Below, in pieces: positions 1-8,194 of a DNA stretch of 64,000 nucleotides; within the stretch, counting starts at the first letter, position 1; each line of letters begins with the position of its first letter. A program made the translations under genes and the position numbers. The stretch lies in NCBI GenBank assembly GCA_011525915.1, contig WYBM01000097.1:1-64000 (forward strand), read 5' to 3'. Below the pieces are notes generated by a model. That model saw only the letters and a list, made by a program, of their open reading frames with translations, was not told the origin of the DNA and did not search any database. This stretch comes from Ardenticatenaceae bacterium. Its GTDB lineage: Bacteria; Chloroflexota; Anaerolineae; Promineifilales; Promineifilaceae.

Positions 1-11
1 TAAGCCATGTC

Positions 12-48
12 AGCTAGAGAATCAGGGGGATTCCCTGATTCTCTAGCT
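12..48. repeat. Perfect 16-bp inverted repeat
   Basis: Arms at 12-27 and 33-48 are exact reverse complements with a 5-base loop. There is no T-run, so it could be a processing or stability hairpin rather than a classical terminator. It sits just before a second perfect hairpin, so together they probably close a transcription unit lying left of the window. Confidence 0.7.
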
Positions 49-55
49 TGGTATA

Positions 56-95
56 GCAAAAAATGAGCGCATCTCCAGGTGCGCTCATTTTTTGC
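56..95. terminator. Bidirectional Rho-independent terminator
   Basis: A perfect 16-bp stem (56-71 with 80-95) and an 8-base loop. The arms carry an A-run on the left and a T-run on the right, so the structure can terminate transcription in both directions. Confidence 0.8.
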
Positions 96-300
96 CAGCG
101 GGTAAAACCTTCTCTATAATCTCACACCTGTATGCACACACCCCATATTCCGCATCCATTTTGAATGGTATTATCCGAGGGCACATCGGTCCGTTGACAC
201 TGGAAGACGTTCATCAGTTGTTCACGGCGCAGTTGCAGCTATTTGGCCATTCCTTCTGTTCTTCTTTTGGTTGCTACCTACAAGAATAACTGATTGGAGG

Positions 301-450
301 TTCTTTTCATCTTTACCTTCTTCGAGCTTTAGAATTGCCCTGACGGCCACTTCTGCAGGTGATAACAGTGCCACCGCCACCGTTGACCTGACAACAACAG
401 CAGGGCCGGAAATGTTCTTCATCTACCTCCCCGTTGTTATGAAACCGTAA
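301..450 (+). pseudogene. 3' remnant of a secreted-protein gene
   Basis: The frame ending at the TAA of 448-450 reads ...TATVDLTTTAGPEMFF and then IYLPVVMKP. A Ser/Thr-rich stretch followed by a (I/F)YLP(V/L)hhK tail is a C-terminal signature I associate with large secreted or surface proteins of Chloroflexota. The frame is open from 106 but has no convincing start codon, ribosome-binding site or domain, and a stop lies at 103-105. A terminator hairpin follows at 484-520. I infer the degraded end of a deleted gene. The rest of 100-480 shows nothing else I can support. Confidence 0.45.
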
Positions 451-483
451 TTGGCGCTCGCCAACTACGCTTGAAACAGGTAT

Positions 484-522
484 AAAATGGGATGGTCTCG
501 CCAAGAGGCCATCCCATTTTTT
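484..522. terminator. Rho-independent terminator
   Basis: A 12-bp stem (484-495 with 509-520) followed by a T-run. It lies between the gene remnant ending at 450 and the ROK kinase starting at 537. The terminator has outlived the gene it served. Confidence 0.7.
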
Positions 523-536
523 AAAGGGCACACGAT

Positions 537-1460
537 ATGAGTCAAACACTTTTATATGGTGGTATTGAAGCAGGCGGCACAAAGTTTGTTTGTGCTGTGG
601 GTACTGGGCCAGAAGATGTACGGGCAGAAATTCGGTTCCCTACCACAACGCCGGAGGAGAATATACCCCAATGCATTGCGTTCTTCAGAGAACAAAGCAG
701 CATTTATGGAGCCCTCACGGCCGTTGGCATTGCGTCCTTTGGCCCTGTGGATCCCCATCCACACGCGGCGACATATGGCTATATTACCACCACGCCCAAA
801 CCCGGTTGGGCCAATACCAATGTTGCCGGGGCTGTTCAGCAAGCTTTAGATGTGCCCGTCGGTTTTGACACCGATGTTAATGGCGCGGCCCTGGGTGAAT
901 GGCGTTGGGGGGCGGCCCAAGGCTTAGACACCTTCATTTACCTGACGATTGGTACCGGTATTGGCGGTGGGGCTATGATCAACGGCCGTCTGCTGCATGG
1001 TCTCATTCATCCAGAAATGGGCCACATTCCTCTGCCACATGATTGGCAGGCCGATCCCTTTCCTGGGCGCTGTCCCTATCACGGTGACTGCCTGGAAGGC
1101 ATGGCCTCTGGTCCGGCTATTGAAGACCGCTGGCAGAAAAAAGGACAAGACCTGCCACCTGATCATCCCGCATGGGACCTGGAAGCCCATTACCTGGCCC
1201 TGGCGCTGCACAGTTTCATATGCACCCTCTCACCGCAGCGCATCATTGTAGGTGGCGGTGTCATGGCTCAGCCACACTTGTTCACCTTGTTGCGGCAAAA
1301 AGTAACAGACAGTTTAAATGGGTATGTACAGCATACGGCCGTGTTGGAAAACATTAAGACCTACATTGTGCCCCCGGCTTTGGGCGCACATGCTGGTGTG
1401 TTAGGGGCGCTGGCGCTGGCCCAACAACGTACAATGGATGCGTCTGCCAGTTTTCAGTAA
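537..1460 (+). CDS. ROK-family fructokinase-like sugar kinase
   Basis: This 307-residue kinase is likely to phosphorylate a hexose, fructose being the best guess, with ATP in the cytoplasm. The N-terminal phosphate loop reads GGIEAGGTKF (residues 8-17). The catalytic Asp region is DTDVN (111-115), and a second glycine-rich ATP loop, IGTGIGGG, follows near 138-145. Zinc-site residues of the ROK family are present: HPEMGHI (158-164) and CPYHGDC (179-185). The spacing of that cluster and the GGIEAGGTKF start match ROK fructokinases better than glucokinases. The last codons and the stop lie inside a repeated intergenic element (1448-1541), so the present C-terminus may have been set by that insertion. 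Confidence 0.85.
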   Translation: MSQTLLYGGIEAGGTKFVCAVGTGPEDVRAEIRFPTTTPEENIPQCIAFFREQSSIYGALTAVGIASFGPVDPHPHAATYGYITTTPKPGWANTNVAGAVQQALDVPVGFDTDVNGAALGEWRWGAAQGLDTFIYLTIGTGIGGGAMINGRLLHGLIHPEMGHIPLPHDWQADPFPGRCPYHGDCLEGMASGPAIEDRWQKKGQDLPPDHPAWDLEAHYLALALHSFICTLSPQRIIVGGGVMAQPHLFTLLRQKVTDSLNGYVQHTAVLENIKTYIVPPALGAHAGVLGALALAQQRTMDASASFQ

Positions 1461-1541
1461 TCAGTGTACAGTTATCAGTAGGGCCTAACGCCAGTCAATG
1501 TCCACTGAAAACTGGTTGCTGACTTCTGATGACTGGTACTA
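1448..1541. repeat. MITE-like intergenic repeat, copy A
   Basis: About 94 bp beginning CAGTTTTCAGTAATCAGTG and ending CTTCTGATGACTGGTACT, so the ends are inverted relatives. Related copies lie near 26195, 26895, 47205, 52653 and, more diverged, 53951 and 62937. This copy supplies the stop codon of both convergent neighbours: TAA at 1458 for the kinase and TAG at 1541-1539 for the protease. Confidence 0.7.
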
Positions 1542-2252
1542 GTCACGTCGCCCGGACAAAAGGAGAATGTAGTAAAGCAGCTGGCCAATAGCGGCGACGG
1601 CCGCAGCAACATACGTTAACGCTGCCGCGTCTAAAACTTTATTCACCCCTTCTACTTCATCCTGAAAAAGGATGCCCTGGCTCACCAACAGCTTCTTAGC
1701 CCGTTTGCTGGCATCAAACTCTACCGGCAGCGTCACCAGCGTAAAAAGAACAGCAATGGCAAACAGGATCACCCCCAGCCAGGCCACCATCAAACCCAGT
1801 TGGCCACCTAAAAAGATGTTTAACAGCAGGCCGCCCATAAAGAGCATAGGCGCCAACTGGCTGCCAAATTGGGTGGCTGGCACCAAGGCACTGCGCAGCC
1901 CTAAGGGCGCATAGTGGCTGGCATGTTGCAAAGCATGGCCCATTTCATGGGCAGCAACGCCTGCCGCTGCTACACTCGGTGCATCGTGAACCTCTGGGCT
2001 AAGACGCAGCACCCGTGTACGTGGATCATAATGATCACTTAAGCGACCTTCCACACGCTCGATTTGCACGTCATACAATCCCTGGGCATTGAGTAATTCA
2101 CGTGCAACCTGCGCACCAGTCATCCGGCGTGACGTGGGTACTTTGGCATATTTATTAAACGCTCCCTTTACTTTAGCTTGAGCGTACAATCCCAATAACA
2201 ATCCTGGAATGGCTAATAACAGCCACATTCCATAACCAGGAAATAGAAACAT
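1539..2252 (-). CDS. YugP-type membrane zinc metallopeptidase
   Basis: A 237-residue protein of the neutral zinc metallopeptidase family (Zn_peptidase_2, YugP-like). An N-terminal hydrophobic segment (about 8-24) anchors it. The HEMGH motif at 102-106 supplies two zinc ligands and the catalytic Glu, and two further hydrophobic segments follow (about 125-180). A C-terminal membrane segment is also present. The length matches the family. The substrate is unknown; turnover of membrane proteins is a reasonable guess. It converges on the ROK kinase, and its stop lies in the repeat element. Confidence 0.85.
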   Translation of the reverse strand: MFLFPGYGMWLLLAIPGLLLGLYAQAKVKGAFNKYAKVPTSRRMTGAQVARELLNAQGLYDVQIERVEGRLSDHYDPRTRVLRLSPEVHDAPSVAAAGVAAHEMGHALQHASHYAPLGLRSALVPATQFGSQLAPMLFMGGLLLNIFLGGQLGLMVAWLGVILFAIAVLFTLVTLPVEFDASKRAKKLLVSQGILFQDEVEGVNKVLDAAALTYVAAAVAAIGQLLYYILLLSGRRD

Positions 2253-2385
2253 GGTTTTTACTCCTTTTAAACTTGCTGTGCAAAATTATAAAGCCAAAAC
2301 AGCTGCTTGCCTTCTGCATTTAGCAATTGTTCAGACTTTGCTCCCCATTTATACTCCATAAAAGTTAGTAACACGTAGGATAATC

Positions 2386-2423
2386 AAGGTTCTTCGTCAC
2401 GAATAGTGCAGGTAACTGACGGA
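2386..2423. repeat. 38-bp direct repeat, left copy
   Basis: Identical over 38 bases to 5625-5662, in the same orientation. The two copies bracket the hybrid histidine kinase gene exactly, about 3.2 kb apart. The sequence begins AAGGTTCTTCGTCACGAATA. Confidence 0.85.
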
Positions 2424-2520
2424 CTTTTACGTAGCATATCATATTCACTGTAGGTGTATTAAACGATAGGGGGGAAAATACTGACAGAATTAGGTCTTGT
2501 TTAATCATCTTGGAGGTTAC

Positions 2521-5500
2521 ATGCAACCACCACAACATTCTGATGAATCTGTGGCTCACTATTTGGTGAGCAGGAATCCGACCAAACGACCACTGCTATG
2601 GATGATAATAGGCTGGGTTGGATATGGAGTCTGTTTTTTCATCCTGTACCCACTCTTTGGGGGAGCCATGTCGGCGCTCATCGTTTTGCCTGTTGTGTTG
2701 GTAGGATGGTTATGGGGGTTTAGGGCTGGATTGCTGGCTGGATTACTCAATTTACCGCTGAACACGATTTTACTCAATAGTGCCGGTGAAACAGGTTGGG
2801 ATATTGTTTTTCGCATTGGCGGTGGGCCGGGCACAGTTGCCGTTTTGTTTCTCGGTGGGATTGTGGGCCATTTACGAGACTTGCGTCAGCGTTTGTTCGT
2901 TGAATTGCAACAACGCTTACAGATGGAAGCTACATTACGGATCAGCGAAGAACGCTTTCGCCAATTGACGTACCAATCCCCTGACACGATCTACATACTC
3001 AACTTCAGCACCCATCAGATGGAACTTGTCAACCGTGAGGAGTTCTTGGGGCATGCGCTGGACGAGCTGCAAGCGCCCGGCTCGATAACCAACCAGATTC
3101 ACCCGGAAGACCGGGAGCGAGTGCTGACCTTCTGGCAGGAGTTGAGGGCAGGCAAGGAGGTAGGCAATGTTGGTGTCGAGTATCGCCTCAAACATAAGGC
3201 TGGACATTGGGAATGGGTGCTTAATCGAGCCATCATCCTCTCTTCTACCTCTAAAGGTCAGCCGGTAGAGGTACTGGTTGTTCTGACGCGAATCACTGAA
3301 AGCAAGCAGATGGAGGCTGCACTGCGAGAGCGAGAAGCCCAATTCCAACAGTTAGTAGAGACCATCAGGGTCATTCCCTGGGTGGCCGATTTAACAACGT
3401 TCCAGTTTACTTACGTTGGACCGCAAGCAGTTGACATGTTGGGCTATCCACTGGCAACTTGGTATGAGCCAGATTTCTGGGCTGAACACATTCATCCTGA
3501 AGACCAGGAAGATGCAGTTGCCTTCTGCCGGGAAGCGTCCCAACACCAGAACCACTTTGAATTTGAATACCGTATGCACGCAGCTGATGGGCAGATTGTT
3601 TGGTTTCGAGATATGGTTACTGTGCAGCGGGACGAGGATGGTCCAGGTATGTTGCATGGTTTCATGATCGACATTACCGAGCGTAAGCAGGTAGAAGGGT
3701 TGGTGAACCAAGTCATGGCGGCCTCGCCCAACGCCCTGATCGTCGCCAACAGAACCGGCGAAATTCTATTTGCTAACAAATCGGTACAGGCCATATTTGG
3801 CTATGAGCCAGAGGAGATAGTGGGACAGCATTTGGAACTCCTGATCCCAACCCAATTTCGCCGCGCGCATCAGCAGCTTCAAGCACTTTATTTTGTCCAA
3901 CCCAAAACACATCCAATGGGAAACGGCCGTGATTTGCATGGTCTTCACCGGGACGGTCATGAGTTCCCAGCCGAGATCGCCCTTGCCCCCCTTGAAAGGG
4001 AGAATGAACTGCTGGTCTTAGCTTCGATTTCAGACATTACCATACGCAAGCAGGCGGAGGATCAGCGACGACAACAAGAAGCATACCAACGTATTCTGTT
4101 TGAGCAGACACCAATCGGCATTGTCATAGTGGACATGAGCGGAAACGTCACTACTGCCAATCCGCGCAGCCTGGAAATTCTGGGGGCACCAGGGGCATCA
4201 GCTACTGTCGGCCTTAATGTCTTGACCCTGCCATCCCTGGTCAAAGTAGGCATCAGCCCGATGCTAACCAAAGCATTATCTTCTGGCAAGAAGATGGAGA
4301 TGGAAACCTGGTACACCAGCATCTGGGACAAGACCGTTTATCTTTTTATCCGAGCCGTCCCTCACTCTGACGGTCAGGGCCAGCAAATCGGTCTCATTAT
4401 TCTGATAGAGGATTTAACACAGCGCGTGCAGGCGGAAGAAGCAATGTACCAAATGCAAAAACTGGAAAGCCTGAACGTATTAGCCGGTGGCATTGCCCAT
4501 GATTTCAACAACCTGTTGGTAGCTATGTTAGGGCAAACATCATTGGCCCTAGTCAAACTACAGCCAGAAAATCCGGGACGACCACATGTGGAAAAAGCCG
4601 TTAAAGCAGCCGAACAGGCCACCCTTTTGATCCAGCAACTGCTGGCTTATTCTGGTCGCGGTCGCTTCCACGTAACGCTTCTGGATTTAAACACCCTTAT
4701 CAACGAGAATTTGCATCTTTTTGCGGCTACAATTCCCAAACAGGTTCATCTACGTACAAAGCTGGCTGATAATCTGCCCCTGGTAGAAGTAGACATCGTT
4801 CAATTACAGCAAGTGGTGATGAACCTGATCATTAACGCGGCTGAAGCGATAGGTGAAAAAAGAGGCGTGATTACGATTGTGACCGATTCCCAAATAGTAG
4901 CGGCTGAGGATAGCATGTACTGGCAGCACACGATGAAGCCCCTGGACGAGGGCATCTACGTAACTCTGGAAGTACATGATGATGGGCAGGGGATGGCTCA
5001 GGAGACGTTAGCCAAGATGTTTGACCCGTTCTTTACAACGAAAGAAAAAGGGCACGGTCTGGGGCTGGCGGCTGCTCTGGGCATTATTAAGGGACATAAC
5101 GGCGGTTTGACTGTATACAGTGAACTGGGCCGGGGAACAACTATCAAGCTGTTATTGCCGGCAGGTCGTGAGCCTGAGGTGGCCGAGATAGCAAAGCCCC
5201 TTAAGGTTTCTCAATCCCCAAGCGGTCTGGTTCTAGTCATTGACGATGAAAAGCATGTACGTGAAGCAGTGGCCGACATTTTGAGTCTGGAGGATATTGA
5301 GGTGTTAACCGCTCCCGATGGACAAAGTGGCCTGGCTTTGTACCTGGCACGGCAGGTGGACATCGGCCTGGTATTGCTAGACTTGTCCATGCCTGGCTGG
5401 AGTGGGGAACAAACGATGCGGGAACTACGCAAGGTAAACCCACATGTCCGCATTATTCTTTCCTCAGGTTATAATGAAACAGAAGCCACCCAACGTTTCG

Positions 5501-5586
5501 CCGGGAAAAGTTTGACAGGGTTTCTTCAAAAGCCTTACAGTGTTGAGAAACTACTACAGGTGGTGAAAAATTATCAGGATGGCTAA
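2521..5586 (+). CDS. Membrane hybrid histidine kinase, four PAS domains
   Basis: A 1021-residue sensor kinase. Residues about 20-115 contain hydrophobic segments that anchor it in the membrane. Four PAS/PAC units follow, at roughly 133-255, 268-385, 390-510 and 520-640. The phosphoacceptor His lies in GGIAHDFNN, followed by an ATPase domain with an N box (NLIINAAEAI) and a G box (GHGLGLAAALG). A C-terminal receiver domain starts at VLVIDDE, with the acceptor Asp in LLDLSMPG and the Lys in LQKPYS. The start at 2521 was chosen because GGAGG lies just upstream, over an in-frame TTG at 2497. No DNA-binding output is fused and no partner regulator is adjacent. The gene sits between 38-bp direct repeats and holds one ACGGCCGT octamer (3923), so it may have been acquired. 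Confidence 0.9.
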   Translation: MQPPQHSDESVAHYLVSRNPTKRPLLWMIIGWVGYGVCFFILYPLFGGAMSALIVLPVVLVGWLWGFRAGLLAGLLNLPLNTILLNSAGETGWDIVFRIGGGPGTVAVLFLGGIVGHLRDLRQRLFVELQQRLQMEATLRISEERFRQLTYQSPDTIYILNFSTHQMELVNREEFLGHALDELQAPGSITNQIHPEDRERVLTFWQELRAGKEVGNVGVEYRLKHKAGHWEWVLNRAIILSSTSKGQPVEVLVVLTRITESKQMEAALREREAQFQQLVETIRVIPWVADLTTFQFTYVGPQAVDMLGYPLATWYEPDFWAEHIHPEDQEDAVAFCREASQHQNHFEFEYRMHAADGQIVWFRDMVTVQRDEDGPGMLHGFMIDITERKQVEGLVNQVMAASPNALIVANRTGEILFANKSVQAIFGYEPEEIVGQHLELLIPTQFRRAHQQLQALYFVQPKTHPMGNGRDLHGLHRDGHEFPAEIALAPLERENELLVLASISDITIRKQAEDQRRQQEAYQRILFEQTPIGIVIVDMSGNVTTANPRSLEILGAPGASATVGLNVLTLPSLVKVGISPMLTKALSSGKKMEMETWYTSIWDKTVYLFIRAVPHSDGQGQQIGLIILIEDLTQRVQAEEAMYQMQKLESLNVLAGGIAHDFNNLLVAMLGQTSLALVKLQPENPGRPHVEKAVKAAEQATLLIQQLLAYSGRGRFHVTLLDLNTLINENLHLFAATIPKQVHLRTKLADNLPLVEVDIVQLQQVVMNLIINAAEAIGEKRGVITIVTDSQIVAAEDSMYWQHTMKPLDEGIYVTLEVHDDGQGMAQETLAKMFDPFFTTKEKGHGLGLAAALGIIKGHNGGLTVYSELGRGTTIKLLLPAGREPEVAEIAKPLKVSQSPSGLVLVIDDEKHVREAVADILSLEDIEVLTAPDGQSGLALYLARQVDIGLVLLDLSMPGWSGEQTMRELRKVNPHVRIILSSGYNETEATQRFAGKSLTGFLQKPYSVEKLLQVVKNYQDG

Positions 5587-5606
5587 TGACCATCCCGCTC
5601 ATTAGC
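5582..5606. repeat. Small inverted repeat after the hybrid kinase
   Basis: 8-bp arms (5582-5589 and 5599-5606) overlap the kinase stop codon. No T-run follows, so it is at best a weak terminator. Confidence 0.4.
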
Positions 5607-5624
5607 GGACACATGGTCGGATGA

Positions 5625-5662
5625 AAGGTTCTTCGTCACGAATAGTGCAGGTAACTGACGGA
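5625..5662. repeat. 38-bp direct repeat, right copy
   Basis: Exact copy of 2386-2423 in the same orientation, 39 bp after the hybrid kinase stop. The remaining spacer to 5802 shows no gene. Confidence 0.85.
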
Positions 5663-5802
5663 TTAGAATCAGCCTGCTGAAACCCTGGTCAATCTCCAGA
5701 GATAGTTGACCCAAGAAATCAAGGGAATGCTATCCAGCTAGCCTAAAATCTTGTTGCTGCACTTTTTATGAGGGAGAACCATAATCAATCATTGAGGCAG
5801 TT

Positions 5803-7158
5803 ATGATGAACAATAGTAGATTTGGCTTACCCCAGCCTGTGGGCGATGGGCTGGTCTTACGTTGGGCCACGCCCCAAGATTCTGAAGAAGTGGCGCGGTT
5901 TAATATACGAATTCATAGTGATGATCCCGAAAATCCGGAGACGTTTTTGGCTCATTGGACCACAGAGTTGATGAGTGGCGCTCATCCGACCACCAAGGCT
6001 GACGACTTTACGGTGGTGGTAGATGAGAACAACGGTGGCAAAATTGTCTCCAGTATGAATCTGATTTCGCAAAGGTGGGCCTATGAAGGCATTGAATTTG
6101 GCGTCGGCCGGCCAGAACTGGTGGGTACAGATGCAGCCTACCGGCGGCGGGGCCTTGTGCGGGCGCAGTTTAAGGCGATTCATGCCAAAAGCGCCGCCCG
6201 CGGCGAGCTGGTACAGGCTATTACCGGTATTCCCTGGTATTACCGCCAATATGGGTATGAAATGTGCGTGGACCTGGGCGGCAGCCGTAATTATTATTTG
6301 CTGCCATCGCGCCTGCGCCCTGACAGTAAAGAAGGTGAAGAAAAACAAGAAACCTATCACTTGCGCCCGGTGATGCCCGGTGATATTCCCATATTGCGTG
6401 AATTGTATGCACGGCATTGTGCTGACAGTCTGCTTTGCCGGGTGCGTGATGAGGCTATCTGGCAGCATGAACTGTTTCAGGCACACCGGGGCACCCACAA
6501 CGCCCGCTTTATGTACCTGATCACGGCCGTGGCCGATGACGCTGTTGTTGGCTATGCGGAGATCACTGAGTGGCGAACCGCTTATTTTGTGCGTGAAATG
6601 GCGGTCATGCCCGGCCATTCCCTGCGGGCCCTGGGCCTGTTTGTCATCCGTCACCTGGAGCAAAAGGCGGCTGCGTATAACCAGACAGCGGAAAAACCCA
6701 TAGAGCGCATCTCGTTTGATATGGGCACGGCCCACCCCATTTACCAGGCGTTAGAATGGGAACTGGAAAAACAACTGCCGCCGTATGGCTGGTATATCCG
6801 TGTGCCCGATGTGCCCGCCTTTTTACGGCACATCACACCCGTGTTAGAGCGGCGGCTGGCAGACAGCGTCATGGCCGGGTATACGGGTGAACTGTGCCTG
6901 AACTTTTATCACAGCCAGGTGGCCTTACACTGGGAGAACGGCCGTCTGCACAGCATTGCCCCATACACCCCCAAAAACTTCCAGGACGGGCATGCTTTTT
7001 TCCCAGATCATACCTTCCTGCAACTGCTTTTTGGCCATCGTCACCTGGAGGAGCTGCGCCAAAACTTTGTGGATTGCAGCGTGCGCAATGCAGACACGGC
7101 CGTGCTGCTCAACGTCTTGTTCCCACGACGGCCGTCACGGGTGCTGCCGTTGGGGTAA
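5803..7158 (+). CDS. GNAT-family N-acetyltransferase
   Basis: A 451-residue protein with a GNAT acetyl-CoA-binding fold in its first 160 residues. Motif A reads RRRGLVRAQF (114-123), after the beta strand carrying IEFGVGRPELVGT. A second, diverged GNAT-like half may span about 185-330 (HLRPVMPGDIPILRELY, then AEITEWRTAYFVREMAVMPG), which would make it a tandem-GNAT enzyme of the size of Eis-like acetyltransferases. The substrate cannot be read from the sequence. A GAGG lies shortly before the double ATG start. A 15-bp tandem repeat array follows the stop directly. Confidence 0.75.
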   Translation: MMNNSRFGLPQPVGDGLVLRWATPQDSEEVARFNIRIHSDDPENPETFLAHWTTELMSGAHPTTKADDFTVVVDENNGGKIVSSMNLISQRWAYEGIEFGVGRPELVGTDAAYRRRGLVRAQFKAIHAKSAARGELVQAITGIPWYYRQYGYEMCVDLGGSRNYYLLPSRLRPDSKEGEEKQETYHLRPVMPGDIPILRELYARHCADSLLCRVRDEAIWQHELFQAHRGTHNARFMYLITAVADDAVVGYAEITEWRTAYFVREMAVMPGHSLRALGLFVIRHLEQKAAAYNQTAEKPIERISFDMGTAHPIYQALEWELEKQLPPYGWYIRVPDVPAFLRHITPVLERRLADSVMAGYTGELCLNFYHSQVALHWENGRLHSIAPYTPKNFQDGHAFFPDHTFLQLLFGHRHLEELRQNFVDCSVRNADTAVLLNVLFPRRPSRVLPLG

Positions 7159-7208
7159 GGGCGACTTGCCGTCGGGCGACTTGCCGTCGGGCGACTTGCC
7201 GTCGGGCG
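7159..7208. repeat. 15-bp tandem repeat, 3.3 copies
   Basis: Units of GGGCGACTTGCCGTC at 7159-7173, 7174-7188 and 7189-7203, plus a partial unit to 7208. The units are identical. The array begins directly after the GNAT stop codon and ends 13 bases before the next start codon, so copy number sets the spacing between the genes. Confidence 0.9.
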
Positions 7209-7221
7209 CAGAGGTGATGGG

Positions 7222-8181
7222 GTGATTCAAGCCTTTTTGGATTATCAGAGTACGTTTGTGATAGATGGCGGGCTGGCCACAGAGCTGGAGTGGCGCGGGC
7301 ATGATCTGAATGACCCGCTCTGGTCGGCACGGCTGCTGTTGGAGAAGCCAGAAGCCATCCAACAGGTTCACGCCGATTACCTGCGGGCAGGGGCTGACTG
7401 CATCATTGCCGCCAGTTATCAGGCTACCATACCGGGTCTGGTGGCCCGTGGGTTGTCGGCCCTGGAAGCGGCCGATTTGCTGCGGCTGGCAGTGCAACTG
7501 GCCATAGCCGCCCGTGATGGGTTTTGGGCGGCAGGGCAGCATGGGGCGTACCGGCTGCGGCCGTTGGTGGCGGCCAGTGTGGGGCCCTACGGCGCCTACC
7601 TGGCCAACGGCGCCGAGTACACCGGCGACTATGCCCTGAATACGGCGGAACTGCTGGCCTGGCATCATCAGCGCTGGCACATCCTGGCGGCCAGTGGGGC
7701 CGATGTACTGGCTTGCGAGACGTGCCCTTCGCATAGCGAGTTGGAGGCGTATTGCCAGCTGTTACAAGAGACGCCGCAAATGCCAGCCTGGGTTAGCTTT
7801 ACAGCGCGAGACGGCCGTCATATTAGTGATGGCACGCCAATAGCCATCTGTGCCGCCCGGCTGAATGATATACCCAATGTGGTGGCCGTGGGGGTCAACT
7901 GCACGTCACCACGCCTGATACCAGAACTGATCACGGCCGTGCGCTCAGCCACCGACAAGTATGTCATCGTATACCCCAATTCAGGAGAGCGGTATGATGC
8001 TGTTCACAAAACATGGGGCGGTGAGTCTGACCCGGCCACGTTTGGCACCATGAGCCGCGAATGGCGCAAAATGGGCGCGGTGATGATTGGTGGATGCTGC
8101 CGCACCCGGCCGGACCACATTCGCCAGATACGGGACAGGGTGCGAATTTCCCATGACCCACCGGCAGCAGCGGTGTCCTGA
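7222..8181 (+). CDS. mmuM: Homocysteine S-methyltransferase
   Basis: A 319-residue zinc-dependent methyltransferase of the MmuM/Pcmt family. It is expected to move a methyl group from S-methylmethionine or S-adenosylmethionine to homocysteine, giving methionine. The N-terminus carries the barrel signature VIDGGLATELEWRG. The three zinc-binding Cys are seen in GVNCTSP (near 226) and GGCCRTRP (near 291-292). Length is normal for the family. The start is GTG, preceded by GAGGTGA; no in-frame ATG fits better. It lies 63 bp after the GNAT gene in the same direction, separated by the tandem repeats, so co-transcription is plausible. Betaine or other donors cannot be excluded from sequence alone. 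Confidence 0.85.
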   Translation: MIQAFLDYQSTFVIDGGLATELEWRGHDLNDPLWSARLLLEKPEAIQQVHADYLRAGADCIIAASYQATIPGLVARGLSALEAADLLRLAVQLAIAARDGFWAAGQHGAYRLRPLVAASVGPYGAYLANGAEYTGDYALNTAELLAWHHQRWHILAASGADVLACETCPSHSELEAYCQLLQETPQMPAWVSFTARDGRHISDGTPIAICAARLNDIPNVVAVGVNCTSPRLIPELITAVRSATDKYVIVYPNSGERYDAVHKTWGGESDPATFGTMSREWRKMGAVMIGGCCRTRPDHIRQIRDRVRISHDPPAAAVS

Positions 8182-8194
8182 AGTTGGGAAAGGG

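Noticed and set aside
2386..5662. Composite transposon carrying the hybrid kinase
   Set aside because: Repeats are only 38 bp and no transposase frame is present between or beside them, so only the direct repeats are reported.
5857..6735. A 292-codon open frame on the minus strand opposite the GNAT gene
   Set aside because: Antisense shadow with low-complexity translation and no family resemblance.
7159..7208. CRISPR-like repeat array
   Set aside because: Units are 15 bp with no spacers between them; this is a plain tandem repeat. No CRISPR array or cas gene is in the window.
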